A stretch of 36,021 nucleotides of DNA from contig METE01000002.1 in assembly GCA_001771275.1 (NCBI GenBank), forward strand, positions 5,924-41,944. The letters are read 5' to 3'. Position 1 is the stretch's first letter, and each line of letters starts with the position of its first letter. Of this stretch, positions 24,851 through 31,678 are shown piece after piece. The position numbers and the translations under genes were made by a program. The notes under the pieces were generated by a model. The model was not told the origin of the DNA, did not search any database, and was given only the letters and a program-made list of their open reading frames with translations. Source of the DNA: a candidate division Kazan bacterium RIFCSPLOWO2_01_FULL_48_13 (GTDB taxonomy: Bacteria; Patescibacteriota; Kazan-3B-28; UBA10110).

Positions 24851-24885
24851 CAAAATCTTCCGCCAGTCGCTATTACTACTCATCA

Positions 24886-24969
24886 GATAAAATTAGCTTT
24901 CCGCCTCTCGCTGAACTCGGTCCGATTAATCGGACCTCAGACAACAGCTTCGGCAGCACTAATTTTATC
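24886..24969. repeat. 84-nt nested inverted-repeat element
   Basis: Perfect 11-nt ends GATAAAATTAG (24886-24896) and CTAATTTTATC (24959-24969) enclose a central GGTCCGATTAATCGGACC palindrome. The inner core CCGATTAATCGG equals that of the terminator at 4920-4941. The two stems could form a cruciform in DNA or a long branched RNA. No gene is seen between 24824 and 25113 apart from these structures. Confidence 0.55.
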
Positions 24970-25056
24970 GTTTCAGGACGCTCAAGCTCCAATGGCGGAT
25001 AGAAAGCCAGAAAGCTGGGCTGGGAGTGGGGTTTTGGTGACCTAGGGCTGGTTTTG

Positions 25057-25065
25057 TGATATACT
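25057..25065 (+). promoter_or_regulatory. extended -10 promoter of the Gly-Leu repeat gene
   Basis: TGATATACT reads as TGn plus TATACT (25060-25065). Transcription would begin near 25072, about 42 nt before ATG 25114. No -35 match is evident. Confidence 0.45.
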
Positions 25066-25113
25066 GGAGTGTTAGCGGATGTACCGCTGAATCTTGAAAA
25101 ACAGGTGACGGCG

Positions 25114-25824
25114 ATGAAAAACATTGACGGCGCTGTATTGAGAAAGTTGGGAGAGTTGTGCCGACTGGTGCAGGATGCTCTCTCGAGTTTTACCCCAGCC
25201 TCACTGCAGAAAATCATTGAGCAGGGCGGAGAGTGGAAGAAGGGGATTAGGAAGTTGGTACTTGAACTCGGCGGGCAGGAAGCCGTTGTGGCGGTCGAGG
25301 AGTCCGAAAAACCACCAGTCGAGATTTCTGATGCGGCTTATCGCCGTCAGACCTGGACTCTGATTTGGCGGTGGGCGATGTTTACTGCATTCCTGACCGC
25401 CATATTTTGGGGTGTCTGGTATGCAATTGCTGGAGAAATCCCGACTGTAGAAAAAGTGCTCTGGTCGGTAGGCGAGAAAGGCCCACCCGTCCAGTGGCTA
25501 CAACTTCCATTCGCTATTTCCAGATGGTGGGATGTGATGTTGGCTCCGGTATGGAGTTCGATGATTATTTTGATTTTTAGAACAACGACCGACAAAGCCG
25601 TTTTAGATAGTGTCGGTGTCGGACTCGGTGTCGGACTCGTTGCTGGACTCGTTGCTGGACTCGGTGTCGGACTCGGTGCCGGACTCGTTGTCGGATTCTA
25701 TTTCGGACTCTGTTTCGGGCTCGTTGCCGGACTCGTTGCCGGACTTGTTGTCGGACTCGTAGGGCTAATCGTGAGCCCTCAATCACTGTTGAGAAGTTTT
25801 GGGAAATGGCTGGCTGGCGACTGA
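25114..25824 (+). CDS. membrane protein with a tandem Gly-Leu-x-x repeat
   Basis: The 236-residue protein was not recognised as a family. The N-terminal 80 residues are soluble and partly helical (LRKLGELCRLVQDALSSF). Membrane helices lie at about 88-108 (TLIWRWAMFTAFLTAIFWGV) and around 150-165. Then come twelve exact tetrapeptide units of Gly-Leu-hydrophobic-hydrophobic type (nt 25621-25764), which would form a glycine-zipper membrane hairpin, and a short basic end (SFGKWLAGD). ATG 25114 has AGGTGA 5 nt upstream (25103-25108); an upstream in-frame GTG at 25069 abuts the promoter. A terminator follows. The function is unknown; the repeat could be a pore, a membrane anchor or variable. Confidence 0.65.
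   Translation: MKNIDGAVLRKLGELCRLVQDALSSFTPASLQKIIEQGGEWKKGIRKLVLELGGQEAVVAVEESEKPPVEISDAAYRRQTWTLIWRWAMFTAFLTAIFWGVWYAIAGEIPTVEKVLWSVGEKGPPVQWLQLPFAISRWWDVMLAPVWSSMIILIFRTTTDKAVLDSVGVGLGVGLVAGLVAGLGVGLGAGLVVGFYFGLCFGLVAGLVAGLVVGLVGLIVSPQSLLRSFGKWLAGD
25621..25764 (+). repeat. twelve tandem 12-bp units inside a coding region
   Basis: The units begin GGACTCGTTGCC or a close variant, in frame, each giving Gly-Leu and two hydrophobic residues. The seventh (GGATTCTATTTC) and eighth (GGACTCTGTTTC) units are the most diverged. Because 12 is a multiple of 3, gain or loss of units would change helix length without a frameshift. Confidence 0.9.
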
Positions 25825-25837
25825 CATTAGCATTTTG

Positions 25838-25865
25838 GGGCGGGAATTTATTCCCGCCCTTTTTT
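25838..25865 (+). terminator. intrinsic terminator
   Basis: GGGCGGGAA (25838-25846) and TTCCCGCCC (25851-25859) around TTTA, then TTTTTT to 25865. It ends the Gly-Leu repeat gene. Confidence 0.92.
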
Positions 25866-25931
25866 CGTGTCAAAAGGGGATGGGAACAATCTGGCCTTGC
25901 TCCGATGGCGAGGTAGGACTGGATAATAAGC

Positions 25932-25960
25932 TTGACTGGGAGCCACTTTTTTGCTACTCT
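25932..25960 (+). promoter_or_regulatory. possible promoter before the 18-codon ORF
   Basis: TTGACT (25932-25937), 17 nt and TACTCT (25955-25960), with TGC directly before the -10 (extended). The start would be near 25967. The -10 match is weak. Confidence 0.35.
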
Positions 25961-26012
25961 TGGGCCGGTTGGGGATGTTTCCCCAAAGATCATTAAAGGA
26001 TAGGTGATAGAA

Positions 26013-26069
26013 ATGGATGATGGCTCGATGTGGCCGTTGTGGTCTTCTTTACCCGTAGCATTCCTATGA
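26013..26069 (+). CDS. possible 18-residue leader peptide before the PaaX-like gene
   Basis: ATG at 26013 follows an AGGTGA ribosome site at a good spacing and reads MDDGSMWPLWSSLPVAFL before TGA at 26067-26069. The peptide is hydrophobic with two Trp. It ends 9 nt before the palindrome at 26079. The rest of 25866-26078 shows no gene. It may be a leader peptide or chance. Confidence 0.35.
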   Translation: MDDGSMWPLWSSLPVAFL

Positions 26070-26078
26070 TATTTCCCC

Positions 26079-26106
26079 AAAATACAGAGCGATCGCTCTG
26101 TATTTT
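26079..26106. promoter_or_regulatory. 28-bp perfect palindrome, likely operator of the PaaX-like gene
   Basis: The whole 28-bp site reads the same on both strands; its 16-bp core is CAGAGCGATCGCTCTG (26085-26100). It covers the -35 region and ends 2 nt before TATAAT (26109-26114). A protein bound here would block transcription, which suggests autoregulation by the adjacent gene. Confidence 0.7.
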
Positions 26107-26108
26107 GT

Positions 26109-26114
26109 TATAAT
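26109..26114 (+). promoter_or_regulatory. -10 box of a leaderless PaaX-like transcript
   Basis: A consensus TATAAT lies 6 nt before ATG 26121, so transcription would begin at or next to the start codon. No ribosome site is present. The -35 area lies inside the palindrome. Confidence 0.65.
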
Positions 26115-26120
26115 GCTGAT

Positions 26121-26600
26121 ATGAAGACCAGTCGAGGGGCATATAGAATGATGAAGGTTGTTTTAGGTTGGGCAGACGATGCAGGTGAGTTTTTGTTGAG
26201 CAAGATTCGTCGAGATAGTTTGTCTTTAGATGTTAGCACTAAGCGTACATGGGAATATTTACAATACGCTGGTTATGTTAATCAATTAGGAGAAGATCGA
26301 TTCCAAATTGGGGATGAGGTTAAAATCGATTTATTAAAAGAATTTGTCCGTCATCGTCGACCAGATGGTAGACTGCGAGTGATAATGTTTGATATTCCAG
26401 AAAAATTTAAGATGAGTCGGAATCTATTTAGAAAACATTTAGTAGATTTAGGTTTTGTTATGCAGCAGAAAAGCGTATGGGCCTCGAAATTGCCATGCGA
26501 AGATTTGGTGGAGTTGGTGGTTAAATATCATGGGCTGGGTCGCTATGTAAAATTACTCGTAGGGGATATAGTCCCAATTAGCAGAGCGGTCGCTCTGTAA
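26121..26600 (+). CDS. PaaX-like regulator with Cas2-like C-terminal domain
   Basis: The 159-residue protein has an N-terminal helical part (about 1-70) resembling a winged-helix DNA-binding region, then RLRVIMFDIPEKFKMSRNLF, which matches the Cas2-like ferredoxin fold of PaaX C-terminal domains (beta-1 with the conserved Asp, FDIPE). The usual SVWASKLPCED and YVKLLVGD strands follow. Stand-alone proteins of this kind are common in Patescibacteria and are often annotated as Cas2 or PaaX; no CRISPR array or other cas gene is here. It sits between two related palindromes, in the usual rimM position. The likely role is a repressor binding those palindromes (inference). It is more AT-rich than its neighbours. 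Confidence 0.7.
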   Translation: MKTSRGAYRMMKVVLGWADDAGEFLLSKIRRDSLSLDVSTKRTWEYLQYAGYVNQLGEDRFQIGDEVKIDLLKEFVRHRRPDGRLRVIMFDIPEKFKMSRNLFRKHLVDLGFVMQQKSVWASKLPCEDLVELVVKYHGLGRYVKLLVGDIVPISRAVAL

Positions 26601-26607
26601 ATTGGGA
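26572..26607. promoter_or_regulatory. second palindrome, overlapping the PaaX-like 3' end and the trmD upstream region
   Basis: The core CAGAGCGGTCGCTCTG (26582-26597) differs by one base from the core at 26085-26100. Arms CCCAATT/AATTGGG extend it to 26573-26606 with two mismatches, plus an outer T-A pair. It also covers the -35 region of the trmD promoter, so it could be an operator for trmD or the other border of a cassette. Confidence 0.6.
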
Positions 26608-26617
26608 AGGAAGAGCC

Positions 26618-26626
26618 TGATAGAAT
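26618..26626 (+). promoter_or_regulatory. extended -10 promoter of trmD
   Basis: TGATAGAAT is TGn plus TAGAAT (26621-26626), the same TGnTAGAAT form as at 9935-9943. Transcription would start near 26633, 17 nt before ATG 26650. Confidence 0.5.
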
Positions 26627-26649
26627 AAAAGAGAAAAGAGAATATTAGT

Positions 26650-27348
26650 ATGAAGATTACATTTGTGACAATTTTTCCTGGGTTGGTGGAGGATTTTTTT
26701 AAGGAAGGCCTTTTGTCTAAGGCGCGACGGACTAATAAGATAGAAATCCAAACTATTAATCCCAGAGAGTTTACAACCGATAAACACGAAACGATTGATG
26801 ATTTTCCATATGGTGGAGGAGCGGCCGGTACAGTGATGAAGGTGGAACCATTGGTGGCGGCGATTAGAAAAGCAACTGCCCCGAAGGGGGGCCTTAGGCC
26901 GTACAAGAAATCCCTGGCCGCGTCCCGCGTCCGCGGGCAGGCAAAAAGTTGTTTAGTAATTTTGTTGGGGCCATCTAAAAAAGTTTTCAATCAAACGATG
27001 GCCAAAAAACTAACCCAATATAAACATTTAGTGTTTGTCTGTGGTCGTTATGAGGGTATGGATGCGCGGGTAGAAAAATATGTGGATACAAAAATTAGTT
27101 TGGGCGAGTTTGTGGTGATGGGAGGTGAGGTGGCTGGGTTAACTATGACCGAAGCCATCGTCCGGCTGTTGCCGGGCGTGATCGGCAACGAGGTATCGTT
27201 AAAGGAAGAGAGCTATGGCTCAATGTTTAAATTAGAATATCCGCACTATACTCGACCAGAAGTGTTCGAGGGCAAAAGGGTGCCGAAGGTTCTACTTTCT
27301 GGTAATCATCAAAAGATCGCGGCATGGCGGAAAAAGATGAGCAAGTAA
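26650..27348 (+). CDS. trmD: tRNA (guanine-37-N1)-methyltransferase TrmD
   Basis: TrmD methylates G37 next to the anticodon with SAM, preventing frameshifts. The 232-residue protein has the deep trefoil knot SPOUT segments VCGRYEGMDARV and EFVVMGGEVAGLTMTEA followed by LLPGVIGN, and the N-terminal DFPYGGGAAGTVMKVEP (the usual PYGGGPGMVM is altered). Between AAIRKA and CLVILLGPS lie about 22 extra residues (PKGGLRPYKKSLAASRVRG and neighbours) coded by GC-rich palindromic DNA. The second half has higher GC than the first. The end overlaps pgeF by 25 nt. rimM and rplS, the usual neighbours, are absent. Confidence 0.93.
   Translation: MKITFVTIFPGLVEDFFKEGLLSKARRTNKIEIQTINPREFTTDKHETIDDFPYGGGAAGTVMKVEPLVAAIRKATAPKGGLRPYKKSLAASRVRGQAKSCLVILLGPSKKVFNQTMAKKLTQYKHLVFVCGRYEGMDARVEKYVDTKISLGEFVVMGGEVAGLTMTEAIVRLLPGVIGNEVSLKEESYGSMFKLEYPHYTRPEVFEGKRVPKVLLSGNHQKIAAWRKKMSK
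26878..26941. repeat. palindromic GC-rich segment inserted in frame in trmD
   Basis: It contains GCCCC/GGGGGC around GAA (26878-26892), GGCC/GGCC around TTA (about 26890-26900), and CCTGGCCGCG (26913-26922) with CGCGGGCAGG (26932-26941), one mismatch. It is far GC-richer than the surrounding trmD and keeps the frame, as with the protein-coding palindromic elements known from Rickettsia. Confidence 0.6.
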
Positions 27349-28088
27349 TTTGGTATTGGGAGAATCTTCCCGGTGTGATGGCCGGGATTTCGCATAAAAA
27401 CGCCGGTTGGATGAATGCCGATGCGGTTGATCTAAAACGCGGGGCGATCGGCAGAACCAATCGGCATAAGTTTTTCTCTAAATTGGGCTTTGACCCGGAT
27501 AAAACCGTAACGATCACTGGCTTGCGGCATACTACCAATGTGCAAGCGGTAGATTCTGACAGCGCTGGTCGGATTGTTTACGGTCCCAACGGGATAGATG
27601 GCTTAAGTACCGATCGGCCGGGATTAGTTTTAGCCAGCACGATGGCTGATTGTTTGCCGTTATATTTTTATGATCCGATGGCTAAAGTGGCAGCCATCGC
27701 CCACGCTGGGTGGCGGGGCGTGCTTAACAATATGGCAAGCCGAATGATAGACCACTTAACCGCCCATTACCCGGCAGTAGGGATAGGTTCCCTGCGGGCG
27801 CTGATCGGACCGGGTCTGCGGTCGTGCCATTTTGAGGTTAAACCGGATGTCGAGGAATTATTTAAAGCCAACTACGCAGAGTATATCGATTATCGGGAGA
27901 ACAGGATCTATGTCGATCTGCCAGCCATCGTTAGGTATCAGCTGTCCCAAGCAGGGCTGGCGAGCGATAGTATAGTGGATGCGGACGAGTGCACCTACGA
28001 TCTATCGAATCATTACTTCTCGTTTCGGCGCGATCACCCGCCTAAGCCCCAGTCGATGATCGCATTTATAGTTTTGCGTAATGAATAA
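27324..28088 (+). CDS. pgeF: PgeF/YfiH-type multicopper polyphenol oxidoreductase-like protein (laccase domain)
   Basis: The 254-residue product has the three metal-site motifs of this family: LRHTTNV (H69), MADCLPL (C110) and AHAGWRG (H127), plus CHFEVKPDV and the ending segment [11 protein letters not shown]. In E. coli YfiH/PgeF corrects misincorporated L-Ser in UDP-MurNAc, and related proteins have purine nucleoside phosphorylase/adenosine deaminase activity. The role here could be either. Its start lies within trmD and its end overlaps uvrB by 8 nt, so trmD-pgeF-uvrB appear to be one coupled unit. Confidence 0.9.
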   Translation: MAEKDEQVIWYWENLPGVMAGISHKNAGWMNADAVDLKRGAIGRTNRHKFFSKLGFDPDKTVTITGLRHTTNVQAVDSDSAGRIVYGPNGIDGLSTDRPGLVLASTMADCLPLYFYDPMAKVAAIAHAGWRGVLNNMASRMIDHLTAHYPAVGIGSLRALIGPGLRSCHFEVKPDVEELFKANYAEYIDYRENRIYVDLPAIVRYQLSQAGLASDSIVDADECTYDLSNHYFSFRRDHPPKPQSMIAFIVLRNE

Positions 28089-30069
28089 ATTCAAGCTGAT
28101 ATCGGTATTTAAACCTTCTGGAGACCAGCCGCAGGCGATCAAAAGCTTGGTGGAGGGTTTAAATAAAGGGTATCGGGATCAGACACTGCTGGGGGTAACC
28201 GGCTCCGGTAAAACCTTTACTATGGCGAAGGTGGTGGAACAGATTCAAAAACCGACCTTAGTCATCGCTCACAATAAAACCTTGGCGGCCCAGTTGGCGG
28301 CCGAGTTTCGCGACCTGTTCCCTAATAATGCCGTCCACTATTTTGTTTCTTACTACGATTACTATCAACCCGAGGCGTATATTCCACATACCGATACTTA
28401 TATTGCCAAAGACGCTTCGATTAATGATGAGATAGATAAGTTGCGTCATGCCGCCACCCAAGCACTTCTCACTCGTAAGGATGTATTGATTGTAGCTTCG
28501 GTATCGTGCATTTATGGGTTAGGTTCGCCAGAAGATTATCAGAATACGGCGGTGACAATCGAAAAAGGCAAGATGTTTAAGCAAAATCAATTAATGCGCA
28601 GATTAATTGATGTGCAGTATAAACGCAATGAGATTGGTTTTGGACGCGGTAATTTCCGATCTCGGGGTGAGACTTTAGAAATCTACCCATCGTATAGCGA
28701 TTATGTTTATCGAATTGATTTTGATGGTGATACGGTAGAGCGAATTCGACAGATGGATTATTTAACCGGCGAGGTATTGGATAATTTGGAAAATCTGGAG
28801 GTGTTCCCAGCTAAACATTTTGTTACTCCTGATGAAAGATTAAAGGGTGCTTTGGGGGATATAGAAAAAGAGATGAAAAAGCGGGTAGCGGAGTTAAAAA
28901 AGATTGGCAAATTAGTTGAGGCGCAACGGATAGAACAACGCACCCGATACGATTTAGAGATGCTTAGGGAGGTTGGCTATGTATCTGGAATCGAGAACTA
29001 CTCTCGCTATTTGGGAGATAGAGGGGTGGGCGAGGAACCAGCGACTTTGATGGATTATTTCCCGAGCGATTTTTTGATGTTTATTGATGAATCGCATATG
29101 ACTATCCCTCAGATTAGAGGGATGTATCACGGGGACCGGTCCAGAAAAGAAACACTAATCGAACACGGATTTAGATTACCTTCCGCATTAGACAATCGCC
29201 CTTTAAGATTTGAAGAGTTTGATAAACATATTAATCAAGTAGTGTATGTATCGGCCACACCCGAAGATTATGAACTTCAACTAAGCAGACAAGTAGTAGA
29301 GCAGATTGTGCGGCCGACCGGATTGGTCGATCCCGAAGTAGAGGTAAGAAAAACAGCAGGCCAGATCGACGATCTGATCAACGAGATTGATGCGCGCGTT
29401 AAAAAGGATCAGCGGGTTTTGGTTACCACTCTGACTAAAAAGATGGCAGAGGATCTGACTGATTTCTTGTCCGAGCATGGCATTAAGGTGCAGTATCTGC
29501 ACTCCGATGTTGATACTTTTGAACGCATTCAAATATTAAAGAGCCTACGGTTAGGCGAATACGATGTGGTGGTGGGTATTAACTTGCTTCGTGAAGGGTT
29601 AGATCTGCCCGAAGTATCGTTAGTCGCGATTTTAGATGCCGATAAAGAAGGGTTTTTGCGGTCTAAGACAGCATTAATCCAAACCATTGGTCGGGCTTCG
29701 CGCCACTTAGAAGGTCGGGTGATTATGTATGCCGATAAAGAAACTGCCGCGATGCGATTTGCAATTGAAGAATCGAGTCGCAGACGCGCCAAACAGGTGG
29801 TTTACAACAAAGAACACAAGATTACTCCTAAATCGATTGTCAAAAAGATTAGCCAGATTGAGGTATCCGAAAAATCAGAAGCGACAACTGAGCAGAAAGA
29901 ACAATGTCGGCGATTAACTAAGTTTGCCAAATCGGCCAGTACCTCCGAGATGGAGTTACTGGTTCGCGATTTAGAGAATCAAATGGATCTGGCCGCTCAG
30001 AACTTAGAGTTCGAAAAAGCCGCCGAGCTGAGAGATGAGATCGATCTATTAAAACAAAACTTGAAATAA
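28081..30069 (+). CDS. uvrB: UvrABC system protein B
   Basis: UvrB is the damage-verifying helicase of nucleotide excision repair. The 662-residue protein has Walker A GVTGSGKT (38-45), the beta-hairpin segment [12 protein letters not shown] (about 90-101), the Walker B region [11 protein letters not shown], and helicase motif [19 protein letters not shown]. The C-terminal UVR domain ([19 protein letters not shown]) binds UvrC. uvrA lies about 5 kb further on. The ATG overlaps the pgeF stop. The minus-strand permease stops one base later, leaving no room for a terminator. Confidence 0.98.
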   Translation: MNKFKLISVFKPSGDQPQAIKSLVEGLNKGYRDQTLLGVTGSGKTFTMAKVVEQIQKPTLVIAHNKTLAAQLAAEFRDLFPNNAVHYFVSYYDYYQPEAYIPHTDTYIAKDASINDEIDKLRHAATQALLTRKDVLIVASVSCIYGLGSPEDYQNTAVTIEKGKMFKQNQLMRRLIDVQYKRNEIGFGRGNFRSRGETLEIYPSYSDYVYRIDFDGDTVERIRQMDYLTGEVLDNLENLEVFPAKHFVTPDERLKGALGDIEKEMKKRVAELKKIGKLVEAQRIEQRTRYDLEMLREVGYVSGIENYSRYLGDRGVGEEPATLMDYFPSDFLMFIDESHMTIPQIRGMYHGDRSRKETLIEHGFRLPSALDNRPLRFEEFDKHINQVVYVSATPEDYELQLSRQVVEQIVRPTGLVDPEVEVRKTAGQIDDLINEIDARVKKDQRVLVTTLTKKMAEDLTDFLSEHGIKVQYLHSDVDTFERIQILKSLRLGEYDVVVGINLLREGLDLPEVSLVAILDADKEGFLRSKTALIQTIGRASRHLEGRVIMYADKETAAMRFAIEESSRRRAKQVVYNKEHKITPKSIVKKISQIEVSEKSEATTEQKEQCRRLTKFAKSASTSEMELLVRDLENQMDLAAQNLEFEKAAELRDEIDLLKQNLK

Positions 30070-30070
30070 A

Positions 30071-31099
30071 CTACTTGCGGGATTCGGAGAGCTTAGGCCA
30101 TTCTTCCAGTAGGACATAGATCACGGAAGCGACTGGGATCGATAACAGAATGCCCAAGATGCCCATTAGTTTGGCGCCAATCAGAATAATAATAATGATC
30201 GTTACTGGATTAAGCCCGACAGCGTACTGCATTATTTTTGGTACCAGCAGCTTATTCTCCATCTCCTGCACTAAAATATAGAAAGCAGTTACGATCAGCG
30301 CGGCAGTAGGAGAGATGGTAAAGGCGATAAGAATCGCCGGGATAGCAGCGATGATCGGGCCGATCACCGGAATAATTTCCAACGCTCCAGCCAGGATGCC
30401 CAGGGTGAGGGCGTAAGGCATACCGATGATCAGCAGGCCGATGTAGACCACCAAGCCTACCGCCAACGCCAACACGATCTGGCCTCGGAGCCAGCCGCCG
30501 AGTTTGATGCCCATTTTATTAGCGATGGCGATCATCTGGTTTTTCTGCTTGACCGGGAACAACGAGACAAAAAACTTCTTAATTCCATTTTCATCCAACA
30601 GAAAGTAGAGAGTCAGAATAAACACCATTACAATAGCGGCAGCTCCGCTAAAGAATCCGATGGTGGTATTAAATAGATTGTTGGCGATCTGGCCCAAGAA
30701 GTTGGAGATCGAGTTGAGGCTGTCTTGAGAGGCGTTGAGCACTCCGTTGATACTGCCCTCGCGTAGATTTTTAAGCAGATCGGTAAACGCGGTAAAGTAA
30801 GCGGGCAGGCTCTCGGCCAGTTGTTTGATCTGGGTAATCATTGGCGGCAGCACAAAGTAAACAATACCGCCCAACAAGCTTAAGACTAACAGATAGATTA
30901 AGATGATCGAGATGGTGCGGGGGACCTTCCATTTAGTCAGCCGATCGACGGTGGGAGAGAGGGCGGCGGCGATAATAATCGACACAAAGACGATCGCGAT
31001 GATGTCGCGGATGAAATACAAAAAACCGATCGCCAGCAGCACGATGACCACCCGTAAAACCGATGCGGTAGAAATGTCTAAGATATCTCGTTGCTTCAC
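30071..31099 (-). CDS. AI-2E family transporter (TqsA/PerM-like permease)
   Basis: The 342-residue integral membrane protein has eight or so hydrophobic helices and the family pattern: IIAAALSPTVDRLTKWKVPR near the N-terminus, a soluble stretch (about 95-135), the FSGAAAIVMVFILTLYFLLDE helix and the conserved ALEIIPVIGPIIAAIPAIL region. Members export AI-2 or other small molecules, or act as Na+/H+ antiporters, so the substrate is open. The gene starts inside the end of the PrcB-like gene (4-nt overlap) and converges on uvrB. Confidence 0.9.
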   Translation of the reverse strand: MKQRDILDISTASVLRVVIVLLAIGFLYFIRDIIAIVFVSIIIAAALSPTVDRLTKWKVPRTISIILIYLLVLSLLGGIVYFVLPPMITQIKQLAESLPAYFTAFTDLLKNLREGSINGVLNASQDSLNSISNFLGQIANNLFNTTIGFFSGAAAIVMVFILTLYFLLDENGIKKFFVSLFPVKQKNQMIAIANKMGIKLGGWLRGQIVLALAVGLVVYIGLLIIGMPYALTLGILAGALEIIPVIGPIIAAIPAILIAFTISPTAALIVTAFYILVQEMENKLLVPKIMQYAVGLNPVTIIIIILIGAKLMGILGILLSIPVASVIYVLLEEWPKLSESRK

Positions 31100-31641
31100 T
31101 CTGCCCCCAATGCTTTAGAGATGGTTTGAGTTGCCCCGTCGGTTAAGTTGGTAAACACAAAGTGAACCGGCACAAAATTTGGCAGATCGGTGCGGTTAAG
31201 AGCGATAAACAGCTGGGGGTAGGTGATAATACTGGCGTGGCTCTGGCCCTCTTCCGGCTGAGTAACGCGATAATTGATCAGTACCTGATTATTGCGAGTG
31301 GCGGTAGAATCGATTACTACACTATAGCCGGCGGTGGGCTGGCCCGCCAATACTACTCCAACCAGTACCTGATTATCTGGATTAAAACCGATTAGGGTAG
31401 AAAGTTTTAGCTGCTGCTTTAAGCCAGCGGCCGAATCGATCAGATACGGTTTATCGATAGTGGCCGGGTTAGTTAATCGAGCGGATACGGCTACCTCGGC
31501 GTTGATGATAGGAGTGCTGATGGGAATCGACTGATTCCGGCGATAGTTGTTGAATAGGATCAAGCCGATGGCGGCTACAAATACCACCACCAGTGTTGCT
31601 ATACTAATAATAGCGGTCGATTTGGTCATTCGTTTTTTCAT
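31096..31641 (-). CDS. membrane-anchored PrcB-like protein
   Basis: The 181-residue protein has a basic N-terminus (MKKRMTK), one membrane helix (about 9-31) and an exposed domain. Its middle part, VLVGVVLAGQPTAGYSVVI, and the later ASIITYPQLFIALNR resemble the PrcB C-terminal domain (TGGYxVxI ... TYPYxxV), which in Treponema is part of the prolyl protease complex. The match is from pattern memory and not secure. It overlaps the permease gene by 4 nt, so the pair is coupled. Start 31641 has the -10 box 8 nt upstream and no ribosome site. Confidence 0.6.
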   Translation of the reverse strand: MKKRMTKSTAIISIATLVVVFVAAIGLILFNNYRRNQSIPISTPIINAEVAVSARLTNPATIDKPYLIDSAAGLKQQLKLSTLIGFNPDNQVLVGVVLAGQPTAGYSVVIDSTATRNNQVLINYRVTQPEEGQSHASIITYPQLFIALNRTDLPNFVPVHFVFTNLTDGATQTISKALGAE

Positions 31642-31649
31642 ACGCGCAT

Positions 31650-31678
31650 ATTATACAAGATATCGGAGGTTTATTTAA
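31650..31678 (-). promoter_or_regulatory. promoter of the PrcB-like/permease pair
   Basis: On the minus strand TTAAAT (31673-31678), 17 nt and consensus TATAAT (31650-31655), 8 nt from ATG 31641. It overlaps the dprA leader: the same AT-rich segment offers a plus-strand TATTAT (31649-31654), so the divergent genes probably share promoter space. Confidence 0.6.

Noticed and set aside
25621-25764. CRISPR-like or non-coding tandem array
   Set aside because: The units are 12 bp with no spacers, exactly in frame, and encode a regular Gly-Leu-x-x membrane repeat.
25799-25996. 65-codon ORF after the Gly-Leu repeat gene
   Set aside because: It overlaps the end of that gene and runs through a strong terminator; no ribosome site or family resemblance.
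26121-26600. CRISPR-associated Cas2 and a CRISPR system
   Set aside because: The Cas2-like fold also occurs in PaaX-type regulators, and this protein has an extra N-terminal DNA-binding part. No direct-repeat array and no cas1 or effector gene are in the window.
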